Under the pieces are notes generated by a model. It had not been told where the DNA came from. It searched no databases and worked only from the letters and a program-made list of their open reading frames with translations. A DNA stretch of 64,000 bases. Origin: Francisellaceae bacterium (lineage in GTDB: Bacteria; Pseudomonadota; Gammaproteobacteria; UBA6186; Azoamicaceae). The stretch is from assembly GCA_018703155.1 (NCBI GenBank), contig JABJGS010000079.1, positions 1 through 64,000 on the forward strand, read 5' to 3'. Each line of letters starts with the position of its first letter. Positions within the stretch are counted from its first letter, which is position 1. Below, piece after piece: positions 9,144 to 17,897 of this stretch. Made by a program: the position numbers and the translations under genes.

Positions 9144-9786
9144 TTTTAACGATAGAACATTAGCTCTTTCCGGAGTGTTCCATGCGGCCTGTATGGTGAA
9201 AAAAGTTGCTTGGTATGGTAAATGTGATGATCAACTCTTATCTATGGCAGTTAGCAGTCTACTTAAGCAAAATACGCTTAAAACTGAAGATGTTTTTTCA
9301 GGTGATATTGCAAACCTAAAGCTTGGTTTAGAGCAATTAACCAGCTTTTTTGGCAATAATCAAAATACTAAAGACCAAGAAGTTACAAGATATGTTTTAT
9401 CTATCCTACACCTTGAAAAATTATTATTAAAAAACTCTAGTATGATACACAAAATTAGAAATAGTGTTGATAGGATACAGGAACAAGTTAATATTTTTGG
9501 TTTAACACATGACAATGTTATAGCTAATGTAGCCGGTCTATACACGGACACTATTAGTACTTTCTCATTTCGTATTCATGTGACCGGAGATCCTAGCATA
9601 TTAAATAATACTCACAATGCTAACAAGGTTCGTGCTTTACTCTTGTTTGGGATAAGGTGTGCAGTTCTTTGGCGACAGCTTGGTGGCTCTAAATGGCAAT
9701 TAGTATTCTCAAAGAAAAAAACTATTGGTGCTGCTGAATATATTTCACAAAGAATAAAGGAACAAGATCTTATAATTTCAGATTAG
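9133..9786 (+). CDS. hflD: HflD-type lysogenization regulator homologue
   Basis: A 217-residue protein of the HflD (YcfC) family. The ATG at 9133 gives MSNNFNDRTLALSGVFHAA, aligning with the known family start; an upstream in-frame start would add 15 residues inside mnmA. HflD is a peripheral inner-membrane protein that in E. coli counters phage lambda CII; its ordinary role is unclear. It overlaps the 3' end of mnmA, suggesting translational coupling, and is followed by purB after 13 bases. Confidence 0.88.
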   Translation: MSNNFNDRTLALSGVFHAACMVKKVAWYGKCDDQLLSMAVSSLLKQNTLKTEDVFSGDIANLKLGLEQLTSFFGNNQNTKDQEVTRYVLSILHLEKLLLKNSSMIHKIRNSVDRIQEQVNIFGLTHDNVIANVAGLYTDTISTFSFRIHVTGDPSILNNTHNANKVRALLLFGIRCAVLWRQLGGSKWQLVFSKKKTIGAAEYISQRIKEQDLIISD

Positions 9787-9799
9787 GATTTACAATATT

Positions 9800-11149
9800 A
9801 TGGATAATACTTCTTTAACTGCAATATCTCCAATAGATGGAAGATACCATTTTTTAACTAAAGATTTATCTGAATACTTTAGTGAAAGCGCCCTAATTTA
9901 CTACCGAGTTTATACAGAAGTAAAGTGGTTTTCTTTTCTTTCACAGCTTTCTGAAATTTCTCAACTCCCTCCTTTAGAAGCTAAAGAAGAAGCTTTTTTA
10001 GATGAATTACTGATGCAACCCAGAGAACAAATCGCTCTTGCTGTAAAAAAAATTGAATCTTCAACAAATCATGATGTTAAAGCTGTTGAATATTATGTCG
10101 CTAATGAATTTAAAAAGAATAACAACTTATCAAAAAACATATCTTTTATACATTTTGGCTGTACTTCTGAAGATATAAACAATGTTAGTTACAATCTTAT
10201 GATAAGAGATGCTTTAAATAGCTGCCTTAGCAAGTCTATTAATACTGTATATGAGCTACTATCAAATTTAATCTCTAATACAAATGATATCCCAATGATA
10301 TCAAGAACTCATGGACAAGCAGCCTCACCTACATTACTAGGAAAAGAGCTCAATGTTTTTCATGTCCGACTAAGTCAAGCACTTTTAGCTCTTGATGAAA
10401 TGCAGGTATATACCACTAAATTTAGTGGTGCCGTAGGGAACTACAATGCACATAACCTAGCTTATCCTAACATTGATTGGAAAGAAGTCGCAGGTGAATT
10501 CATTCATTCTTTAGGATTAGTTCAACATCAATGTACAACTCAAATTGAACCACACGATAATCTTTGTCAAATTATGTTGCAATGTACTCGTATCAACAAT
10601 GTTCTATTAGATCTAGCAAAAGATATTTGGGGGTATATATCTTTAGGATATTTCCATCAAAGGGCTATTGAAGGTGAAGTCGGTTCATCTACAATGCCTC
10701 ACAAAATAAATCCAATTGATTTTGAAAATGCAGAAGGCAATTTAGGTATCGCAAATGCGTTATTTTATCACTTTGCTAGCAAACTGCCCATATCTAGATT
10801 TCAACGAGACCTGACAGATTCAACAACCATGCGTAATATTGGTAGCGCTTTCGCCTATATGCATATCGCAATAAAAAGCATAGCTAAAGGTCTTGGTAAA
10901 ATTCACGCAAATCCAGATGCCATGGCTCAAGATCTTGATAATAATTGGCAGTTGCTTACTGAAGGCATACAAACCTTGCTTCGAAAATATAAAATAGATA
11001 ATGCTTACGACAAATTAAAAGATTTATCTCGTGGAAAGGAAATAACAAAAGAAAGCTTACATACATGGATCCAGGGTTTACCTATATCTAGTACAGATAT
11101 GGAAATGCTATTAGCATTAAAACCCAGAGATTATGTCGGCAAAAAATAA
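9800..11149 (+). CDS. purB: Adenylosuccinate lyase
   Basis: A 449-residue fumarase-superfamily enzyme acting twice in purine synthesis: SAICAR to AICAR and adenylosuccinate to AMP. The signature loop SSTMPHKINPIDFE is intact. The catalytic histidine is expected in SRTHGQAASPT. Length and N-terminus (LTAISPIDGRYH) match gammaproteobacterial PurB. Its presence beside an ATP/ADP translocase elsewhere in the window shows that AMP formation is retained. Last gene of the lexA-side plus-strand run. Confidence 0.96.
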   Translation: MDNTSLTAISPIDGRYHFLTKDLSEYFSESALIYYRVYTEVKWFSFLSQLSEISQLPPLEAKEEAFLDELLMQPREQIALAVKKIESSTNHDVKAVEYYVANEFKKNNNLSKNISFIHFGCTSEDINNVSYNLMIRDALNSCLSKSINTVYELLSNLISNTNDIPMISRTHGQAASPTLLGKELNVFHVRLSQALLALDEMQVYTTKFSGAVGNYNAHNLAYPNIDWKEVAGEFIHSLGLVQHQCTTQIEPHDNLCQIMLQCTRINNVLLDLAKDIWGYISLGYFHQRAIEGEVGSSTMPHKINPIDFENAEGNLGIANALFYHFASKLPISRFQRDLTDSTTMRNIGSAFAYMHIAIKSIAKGLGKIHANPDAMAQDLDNNWQLLTEGIQTLLRKYKIDNAYDKLKDLSRGKEITKESLHTWIQGLPISSTDMEMLLALKPRDYVGKK

Positions 11150-11160
11150 CACTTAAAAAT

Positions 11161-12156
11161 TCACCTAACAGACTCTACCTTCACCCATACGTTAGAACTT
11201 GTGGCTGGTGAATTAGTAGAGTAGCTAATACTATCCACGTTAACTTCCTTTCCATATATTTGAGACCAAGTTCCAGGCTCCACAAGTACCGTAGTATTTA
11301 TGCTTCGAGTATTAATATCAGAATTTACAGACATTTCACTTGTAGATGATTTAACTACTAGTTTAACTAAAGCTCCTCTTTTTATAGGGGTTATGTATAA
11401 ATGTTCTGGTAAAGATATTAATTGATAATCGACAGCCCCACCACTTGAATCATAGTTTGATTCTTTTCCTATATTAGTTAAAGATTCTTGATAAGAATCC
11501 AATGTCGACTCATCAACAGTTTTATTATTTTCTAAATTTTCTATATTTGTATAGTACCCATTAAGTGTAACATCATTTGATTTTGTTGCTGTTGGATGCA
11601 ACTCGATATAATCATCAATGACCGTTTGCCCTGCAGAGATTTGATTGTCTAAATTTTGAATAGTACCAACAAGTGTTGCTCTATTTACAGCACTAGTATC
11701 ATCCTGGTAGTCTATGCTATTAGATTCTGTATTATACCCTGATACACTTGACGTTTCTTTTACTACTTTTGATGTGGATATTTCAACTCTTGTTCCATCC
11801 ATAGCTTTAACTGATATCAGTCTGTTAGAATCAGATACCCGTCCAGTAGAGTAAGTTTTACTATCATTATTATTAAGTGGTTTATAGCCAATATATGTTT
11901 GAATTTGCCATAAAGTTTTTTGAATATCAAGTTTTTCAATAGTCTCTAATAGGGATTTCACTTGTACATCATTGCCACTTATAATTATTTTCCCATCATA
12001 AGTAGCTACCTTTAGACCGGATACGATAAATGGCTGAATAACTTCCACTAGTTTTTCTGCAGAAACATAATTTGCATCATAAACTTCTGTAATATCTTTA
12101 GCTATAGCTGTCTCAACCAATAAAGCCGCTAGTAAAAATAAAATATTTTTTTTCAT
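11161..12156 (-). CDS. Periplasmic protein with a secretin N-domain
   Basis: 331 residues. Residues 1-19 are a signal peptide (MKKNILFLLAALLVETAIA). Residues 20-90 resemble the secretin short N-domain (PF03958 type): DANYVSAEKLVEVIQPF, then a strand pair and ETIEKLDIQKTLWQIQTYIG. The rest has no pore-forming secretin domain; it has a Ser/Thr/Asn-rich segment, a likely coiled coil (about 165-235) and a beta-rich C-terminus. Its ATG overlaps the UGA stop of the histidine kinase upstream (ATGA), so the two are translationally coupled. I infer a periplasmic ligand-binding or assembly partner of that kinase; its function is unknown. Confidence 0.6.
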   Translation of the reverse strand: MKKNILFLLAALLVETAIAKDITEVYDANYVSAEKLVEVIQPFIVSGLKVATYDGKIIISGNDVQVKSLLETIEKLDIQKTLWQIQTYIGYKPLNNNDSKTYSTGRVSDSNRLISVKAMDGTRVEISTSKVVKETSSVSGYNTESNSIDYQDDTSAVNRATLVGTIQNLDNQISAGQTVIDDYIELHPTATKSNDVTLNGYYTNIENLENNKTVDESTLDSYQESLTNIGKESNYDSSGGAVDYQLISLPEHLYITPIKRGALVKLVVKSSTSEMSVNSDINTRSINTTVLVEPGTWSQIYGKEVNVDSISYSTNSPATSSNVWVKVESVR

Positions 12157-13364
12157 CCGCCCCTCACTTTAGGTAACTTTATCGTAAATGTCACACCAAC
12201 CTCTTGTTCTGTATCAACAATAATGTCACCTGAATGTTGTTCGCATATAATTTCTTTACAAATATACAATCCTAATCCTGTGCCAATGCTTTCAGTTTTA
12301 GTTGTATAAAAAGGTTTGAAAATTTTATTCAATTGATGTTTTTCTAAACCAGGCCCATTATCGTTAATGCTAAGATAAATATTATCATTATCACTATATG
12401 TTTTTATTTTAACAGCTGATTCTTCAGAGTGGGCCATAGCGGCATATAATGCATTTTGAATTAAATTCATTATTACTTGTTCTATTCTGATCAATATTGC
12501 ATCCGCGACGGGTAATCCTTCTTCTAACACAACATTTATAAATAGACTTTTCTGTTTTAATGAGTAACTAACAGAATTTTCCATTTTGACTAAATTTAAC
12601 ACATCAGCAACAATGTTATTAATATTTATGTCTTCTCTTAAGTAATTATCTTGTCTAGCATATTGTAATACATTATTTGATACTTGTGAGGCTTGTTGCA
12701 TTGCAATGCTTATGTTTTCGATAGTTTTATAGACATTATATTTACTCAGTTCTGCATGAAGCTCCTCTGGTTCAACCCCAATAGATTGTTTAATTCCTTT
12801 TTTCCTGAAATAATCTACACTTAATTTTCTTGAAATATTTTGAGTCGACTGTATTGTTCCCGATAAAAAATTATTGACATCGTGAATAACGCTTGATGAA
12901 AGTAACCCAAGTGTTGCCATTTTATCTACCTGTATTAACCTTTCTTCTAAATCAGCCTCTTTAGTCACATCATCAAGAACAATTAAAATTTTACGTGGAT
13001 TAAAAGGTAGCAAGGAACAAGAGGCTACAATATGCTGCTTATACTCGCCCTCAGCTATTTTAAGTACTGGTAAATTAACGCTCCTTTGACCTGCAGTTAA
13101 TGTAGATACATGCCTGGTCCAGGAATCCTTATCAATAACATCCACATGAGTAATACAAACCAATGGGTCACACCAATCTGGAAACTCATCTTTTGCTTTA
13201 ATATTCCACCATTTCACATATCCTTTCTTATTCATTATAACAATTGACTTAGGAAAGGAAGAAAGCAATTGATAAAATCCAGCTCTTGCTCTAAACCATA
13301 ACCATATCCAAATCACCAATGGCATAAAAAGAAATATGTAAACGAGTGGGTCAAGATCAAACAT
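12153..13364 (-). CDS. Membrane sensor histidine kinase without an adjacent response regulator
   Basis: 403 residues. One membrane segment (about 7-25) is followed by a PAS-like region (about 32-135) and a dimerisation helix whose phospho-acceptor is H161 in VIHDVNNFLSG, a NtrB/ZraS-like H-box. The C-terminal ATPase shows the N-box NLIQNALYAA, the G1 box NDNGPGLE, the F-box KPFYTTK and the G2 box GTGLGLYI, so it should be active. No response regulator adjoins it. Its stop overlaps the start of the secretin-N-domain protein, implying a functional pair. The signal is unknown. Confidence 0.88.
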   Translation of the reverse strand: MFDLDPLVYIFLFMPLVIWIWLWFRARAGFYQLLSSFPKSIVIMNKKGYVKWWNIKAKDEFPDWCDPLVCITHVDVIDKDSWTRHVSTLTAGQRSVNLPVLKIAEGEYKQHIVASCSLLPFNPRKILIVLDDVTKEADLEERLIQVDKMATLGLLSSSVIHDVNNFLSGTIQSTQNISRKLSVDYFRKKGIKQSIGVEPEELHAELSKYNVYKTIENISIAMQQASQVSNNVLQYARQDNYLREDININNIVADVLNLVKMENSVSYSLKQKSLFINVVLEEGLPVADAILIRIEQVIMNLIQNALYAAMAHSEESAVKIKTYSDNDNIYLSINDNGPGLEKHQLNKIFKPFYTTKTESIGTGLGLYICKEIICEQHSGDIIVDTEQEVGVTFTIKLPKVRGG

Positions 13365-13411
13365 TCATTAACCTTTTATAGTCTTCAGACCTATCATGCA
13401 ATATAAATATA

Positions 13412-13436
13412 CTCTATCCTTACTTAAAAGATAGAG
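13412..13436. promoter_or_regulatory. Hairpin upstream of the 803-residue gene
   Basis: CTCTATC and GATAGAG pair across eleven bases in the 105-base divergent gap between the kinase and the 803-residue gene. There is no T-run, so an operator or mRNA leader structure is likelier than a terminator. Confidence 0.3.
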
Positions 13437-13469
13437 CATATATTTAGTATATATTATAAGGTACCAATA

Positions 13470-15881
13470 ATGACTATTAAGGTTTCAATTTTAAATAATT
13501 GTATTCAAAGTAGAATAAAATGCTATTACCATGCAGCACAGCTCATTATTGAATATTCAGACACACCAAACTCTAGCAATGTTACGGCTATATATTTGCT
13601 AAATAAATCACGTAAAGAAACTTTAAATTCATCTAAACTAACTCTTGAAAGCATAAATGAATATTTAGCAAATGTAATTGCAATTATTCATAGTCATCAA
13701 TTAGAAAATAATATTCCATCGACACTTGAAAATGCTAAATTAGCGTTAAGCCAAGCTGAGCACATATACAACTGGATGTTCAGGCCCGTGGGTGAACTAA
13801 AACCTTTAATTATATTATGTGATAGTATCAACCCTCCAAACTATAAATTCAAAAAAGGTTTCCTGCAAGTTTTAGAAAATACGCCTATGCGCTGGCTTAC
13901 GAGCGAACTAACAAAAGAGTGGCTAACAATCCTAAATCCAGAATCCAAACAGCCTGTATGGTTTAAATCATTACCTGCGTGGCAAAAAACAATCTTTTCT
14001 GATTGTGTGCAAATTTGGAATGATCGACGCAAATATATAGATATAAAATATAGACCTTATGCATTTACTCGGTTACCTAATAATTTGCAACATCACTTTA
14101 AAATGCTGATTGACATTGCAAACAAAAATGAAAATATTGAAAATTTAAATTTGGGATTATTTTTAGGATTACAGCCAGGATCAGAAACCCCATATCCTGG
14201 TATAAAAAATGGATATAGAACAATAATTAGCAACTATGTTTATAATTCTCAAACCAAGATATCTATATTTAAAAAATCCACATCCATAAGAGTTGGGATT
14301 CCAGTAACTTTTAATAACCATAGTAAAGAAGAAGAAAGACTAACTATAATGAATATTAAACAAGCAATCCTTTATGATATTGTATATCAGTATAGAGTAG
14401 GTCTAATTACTTCTGGAATGAAAAGAAAGATAGTAATACCGGTATTAATTCAAACTTTGGAATCACGAAATCGCCACCTAAATGATGATGAAGTCATGAC
14501 GACATTTACAAAAGTATTCAAAAAATTAAAAAAACAACTGAAAAGCCCCAAGTACTGTTTTGATTTCCTGAATAGTAATTCACCTTTATTATACGAAACA
14601 ATTAAAAAAAATAATGTGATAAAAAATCCAGAGCAATTTCTAAAGGTAATATTGCTAAAGAATGCAATAACATTTGATTTAATACATACTCATCATGACT
14701 TTGTTTCCGAAAGTAGTGAAGTCCGACGTATGAATACAACTATTGATGAAACGTCAAATTTCCTCAAAAAATACATTGCCAAATCAATGCTTAATTCTAT
14801 TGAAATTGACGGGGAAATTATTGCCAATAATGAACAAATCCCTAAATCAATCTCTGCAAACTTGAAAAACAACAGACCACTTGCAGCGCTATCTGAAATT
14901 GATAGTCTTCCGGAGAACATACCAGTTAAATATACAATTGCCTCTATGAAAATGGGAATAGATGCTCTTCAACAATTTATTAATTCACATTCTCTATTAA
15001 ATAAGGTATACAGAAAATTCACTAATCTAGTAGCTATTGAAGCTGCAGCTTACCTACAAATAGCATTCACATCTTTTGGAATTCGCATCGGTGGCTGCCC
15101 TAACGGTTGCGATATCGAAAGCCCCCTAACCTTGATACTGAACTCGCTAAGAATTTTCTATAACTCCAATGGTTATTTCCCATCTCATGTACAACTAATA
15201 AAATCTAAGCAATATATTAAGGATCGAAAATATCTTAATAAAAAAATTGCTGAACAATTTATTTCTGGATACTGTCAAGATATATTAGATCGTGCATCTC
15301 AAGGATGTTTTGGAGTTTCATATCTAGACAAGACCTTGGGGAATGGTGTTTTCAAAGAACTTGAACATTTAATAAAACTCTACTCTATAGATGTGGATTT
15401 AGAGTCAATTTATGAGGACAATCATAAAATATCCTTACTTGAAAATATAAACATAACCAACCAACTAACCGATTATGAACACACTATAGAGGCAGCTATC
15501 AAAAAATACAAATCTACAAATAAGTCTAGCTGCTTTGCTGCAGTATTTATAAAGGATAAAAAACCAACCAGTTTAGCTCATACATTCAAGCATGATGATG
15601 CTATGCTTTTAAAGCAATTAGAATCTAAATTTGGACTTCGAACATTTGAAGAGCTCCATAGGTGTTTTGAAAAAGAAAAACATTCAACTCCATCGCTATC
15701 ATCTAGCGCAAAAAGGCTTTCAAGATTTGCATCTAGATTCAAAAAAGGAAATATTATTAATACTAGAGTTTCAGATATTGAAAACGATAAAAAAGTACTG
15801 ACCCATGACGACAAAATTAATGCTTTTATTGCACAAGCAGAAATTAAGTCCAATGCCAAAATAAACCAATATGAAAAATAA
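13470..15881 (+). CDS. Large unknown protein, effector candidate
   Basis: 803 residues that I do not recognise. No signal peptide or membrane segment is evident; the protein is Lys/Asn-rich and predicted mostly helical, with a basic C-terminus (about 740-803). Residues 543-549 read CPNGCDI before a helix-like LTLILNSLRIFY. This is loosely similar in position and spacing to the C-x5-R loop of large Legionella phosphoinositide-phosphatase effectors, but the arginine is absent, so activity of that kind is doubtful. It stands alone between intergenic gaps of 105 and 363 bases, beside other eukaryote-directed candidates. A secreted effector is inference only. Confidence 0.6.
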   Translation: MTIKVSILNNCIQSRIKCYYHAAQLIIEYSDTPNSSNVTAIYLLNKSRKETLNSSKLTLESINEYLANVIAIIHSHQLENNIPSTLENAKLALSQAEHIYNWMFRPVGELKPLIILCDSINPPNYKFKKGFLQVLENTPMRWLTSELTKEWLTILNPESKQPVWFKSLPAWQKTIFSDCVQIWNDRRKYIDIKYRPYAFTRLPNNLQHHFKMLIDIANKNENIENLNLGLFLGLQPGSETPYPGIKNGYRTIISNYVYNSQTKISIFKKSTSIRVGIPVTFNNHSKEEERLTIMNIKQAILYDIVYQYRVGLITSGMKRKIVIPVLIQTLESRNRHLNDDEVMTTFTKVFKKLKKQLKSPKYCFDFLNSNSPLLYETIKKNNVIKNPEQFLKVILLKNAITFDLIHTHHDFVSESSEVRRMNTTIDETSNFLKKYIAKSMLNSIEIDGEIIANNEQIPKSISANLKNNRPLAALSEIDSLPENIPVKYTIASMKMGIDALQQFINSHSLLNKVYRKFTNLVAIEAAAYLQIAFTSFGIRIGGCPNGCDIESPLTLILNSLRIFYNSNGYFPSHVQLIKSKQYIKDRKYLNKKIAEQFISGYCQDILDRASQGCFGVSYLDKTLGNGVFKELEHLIKLYSIDVDLESIYEDNHKISLLENINITNQLTDYEHTIEAAIKKYKSTNKSSCFAAVFIKDKKPTSLAHTFKHDDAMLLKQLESKFGLRTFEELHRCFEKEKHSTPSLSSSAKRLSRFASRFKKGNIINTRVSDIENDKKVLTHDDKINAFIAQAEIKSNAKINQYEK

Positions 15882-16244
15882 TGTCACTCCACATATATGA
15901 TGGTACAACCGATTTTAAAATAACACTCTATTCTTTGAATAATATTATTTTATTTGTAATTTCATTAAACAGCCTTGTAACTAACATGCTAAATATCGAT
16001 TGAAAACACTATCTGTTATTTATTTATATATGTATAAGTAGCCCTCCTGAAATTTCCATAAAACACACTCAAGATGTATATATTAAAAATAGCAATCCTT
16101 TATTTATTCTTATTCTTATAAATAAAATAAAGAAACGTCCCTGCATTGACACAAGCAGAGCACAAACATACTGTTATTAACAGGAAACATTCAAGACCGT
16201 TGTGTGCAATGTCCTTTCATCACTAATACAGTTAGAGGTAGTTA
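15882..16244. other. 363-base AT-rich gap with a promoter near its right end
   Basis: No open frame of note, no RNA gene and no transposon end is seen. Several A/T runs are present. The only supported element is the promoter for the RCC1 gene at 16146-16174. Confidence 0.5.
16146..16174 (+). promoter_or_regulatory. Sigma-70-like promoter for the F-box/RCC1 gene
   Basis: A perfect -35 TTGACA and a -10-like TACTGT are separated by 17 bases, 70 bases before the start codon. Confidence 0.5.
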
Positions 16245-17897
16245 ATGACAGTTAATAGTAGGGGGAACATTCATCATACTAACAATGCTCATGATGCCAA
16301 CAGCATCTCAGACATAAACGATATTAACACAGCAAGTTTTCTTAAAATAATGCTATATATACCTAAAGAAATAAAATTAGAGCTTCTATCCATGCTTGAT
16401 GATAAAACGGTATTACAGCTTTATTCCTTGTCTGTAATTTCTTTATCTCATAAAATAAATTCCCCTAATAGTAATGAACATGTTATCTCATCATTCAAAG
16501 AAATAAAACATATGTGTATGAAGTATCTTCGGGATGAAAAATCATATCGGTCATTTATTGGTGAGTATAGCAAATTCATATTATCTCCAAGTACATTACT
16601 TGCTCTTGGTAATAACTATCATGGTCAACTAGGAGTACGACATCATCATAATGCAGATATTTTCACTGAAGTTGATTTGTCTCATTTGAATTTGAAAACA
16701 GATGACTTGCATTGTTTAGTTGGCACTTGCCATACAGTTATTCACTCCAGTGATAGAATTTTCACAACTGGAAATAATGATTTTGGTCAATTAGGATTAA
16801 ATCACTATGATAATGTAAGTGCCTTTACAGAGATTGATCTATCTAATTTGAACCTTGAAAATTCGTATGCTTTTAAAGGTGTTGTAGTAGGATCTAATTG
16901 TACAATAATCTATTTCAACAGTAGAGCTTTTGGCTGTGGAAATAATTCTAATAAACAGTTAGGTTTAGGTCATAATAATAATGTTAATACTTTCACTGAG
17001 ATACCTTTATCTCACTTAAATTTAAATGAATCATTCATCTCTATGATTTCAACCAGTGATTCACATACAGTGATTTGTTCTAATAATAGAGTATTTACTT
17101 GCGGAGACAATACTCATAGCCAATTAGGGTTAGGACATAACCATCATATTGATGATTTCAAAGAAGTAGATTTATCGCATCTTTCTCTTGAAGATAATAA
17201 GATTCTTAACGTTGTAGCAGCTTTTGAATATACTGTAATATATACTAAAAGCAGAATCTTTACTTGTGGGAAAAATGATGTGTATCAGCTAGGACTGGGC
17301 CATAACAATCCTGTGCAAACTTTCATGGAAGTTGATTTATCAAGTTTATATTTAGATGTTTCCAATACTTTATCTGTTAGCGCTTCAATTTATCATACTG
17401 TTTTTAAGTCCGGAAACAGAGTCTTCACATGTGGTTACAATAATTTTTCTCATTTGGGTTTAGGCCATAACAATGAAGTTAACATTTTCAGTGAAATTGA
17501 CTTATCCATTCTCAATTTAGGATCTTCAAGTATAAACGGCATCACTACCAGTTCTACTCACACACTCATTTACACTGATGAAAAAGTATTTGTTTATGGA
17601 GATAATAGTTTTAATTCCCTAGGCTTAGGTCATAAATGTGGCATAACCACTTGGACTGAAGTCACATCTATTGGTCTTGCTAATATAATTGCTAGTAGTC
17701 TTCATATAGAGTACAGAAAATGCGAGCAAGTACAAGCACGTGCTGATGCTGAAAATATTGAGGATAGAACATTAATTATTAATAGAAGTATACCCTGTAT
17801 TCAAGTTCGTCGCGATGGTAGTAGCAATCATATTTGTCCGGAAGATGTGTTTTTGGATAAAGCTCATAATCGCAAGAAAACACTAAGAAATAAATAA
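16245..17897 (+). CDS. F-box-like plus RCC1-repeat protein, eukaryote-like effector candidate
   Basis: 550 residues. Residues 1-31 are polar and His/Asn/Asp-rich. Residues 38-70 (YIPKEIKLELLSMLDDKTVL) fit the F-box pattern L-P-x-E-[IL]-x(3)-[IL]-x-x-L. From about residue 120 to 475 there are seven RCC1-type repeats of about 52 residues, each with a G-x-N-x(4)-Q-L-G-x-G core (LALGNN, FTTGNN, FGCGNN, FTCGDN, FTCGKN, FTCGYN, FVYGDN), enough for one seven-bladed propeller. The C-terminus is basic. F-box proteins recruit substrates to SCF ubiquitin ligases; RCC1 folds act on Ran or other GTPases. The 3' end overlaps the convergent neighbour by 15 bases. Confidence 0.8.
   Translation: MTVNSRGNIHHTNNAHDANSISDINDINTASFLKIMLYIPKEIKLELLSMLDDKTVLQLYSLSVISLSHKINSPNSNEHVISSFKEIKHMCMKYLRDEKSYRSFIGEYSKFILSPSTLLALGNNYHGQLGVRHHHNADIFTEVDLSHLNLKTDDLHCLVGTCHTVIHSSDRIFTTGNNDFGQLGLNHYDNVSAFTEIDLSNLNLENSYAFKGVVVGSNCTIIYFNSRAFGCGNNSNKQLGLGHNNNVNTFTEIPLSHLNLNESFISMISTSDSHTVICSNNRVFTCGDNTHSQLGLGHNHHIDDFKEVDLSHLSLEDNKILNVVAAFEYTVIYTKSRIFTCGKNDVYQLGLGHNNPVQTFMEVDLSSLYLDVSNTLSVSASIYHTVFKSGNRVFTCGYNNFSHLGLGHNNEVNIFSEIDLSILNLGSSSINGITTSSTHTLIYTDEKVFVYGDNSFNSLGLGHKCGITTWTEVTSIGLANIIASSLHIEYRKCEQVQARADAENIEDRTLIINRSIPCIQVRRDGSSNHICPEDVFLDKAHNRKKTLRNK

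Noticed and set aside
15090-15115. Active cysteine phosphatase loop in the 803-residue protein
   Set aside because: The required Arg six residues after the Cys is Ile, so only a degenerate relationship can be proposed.
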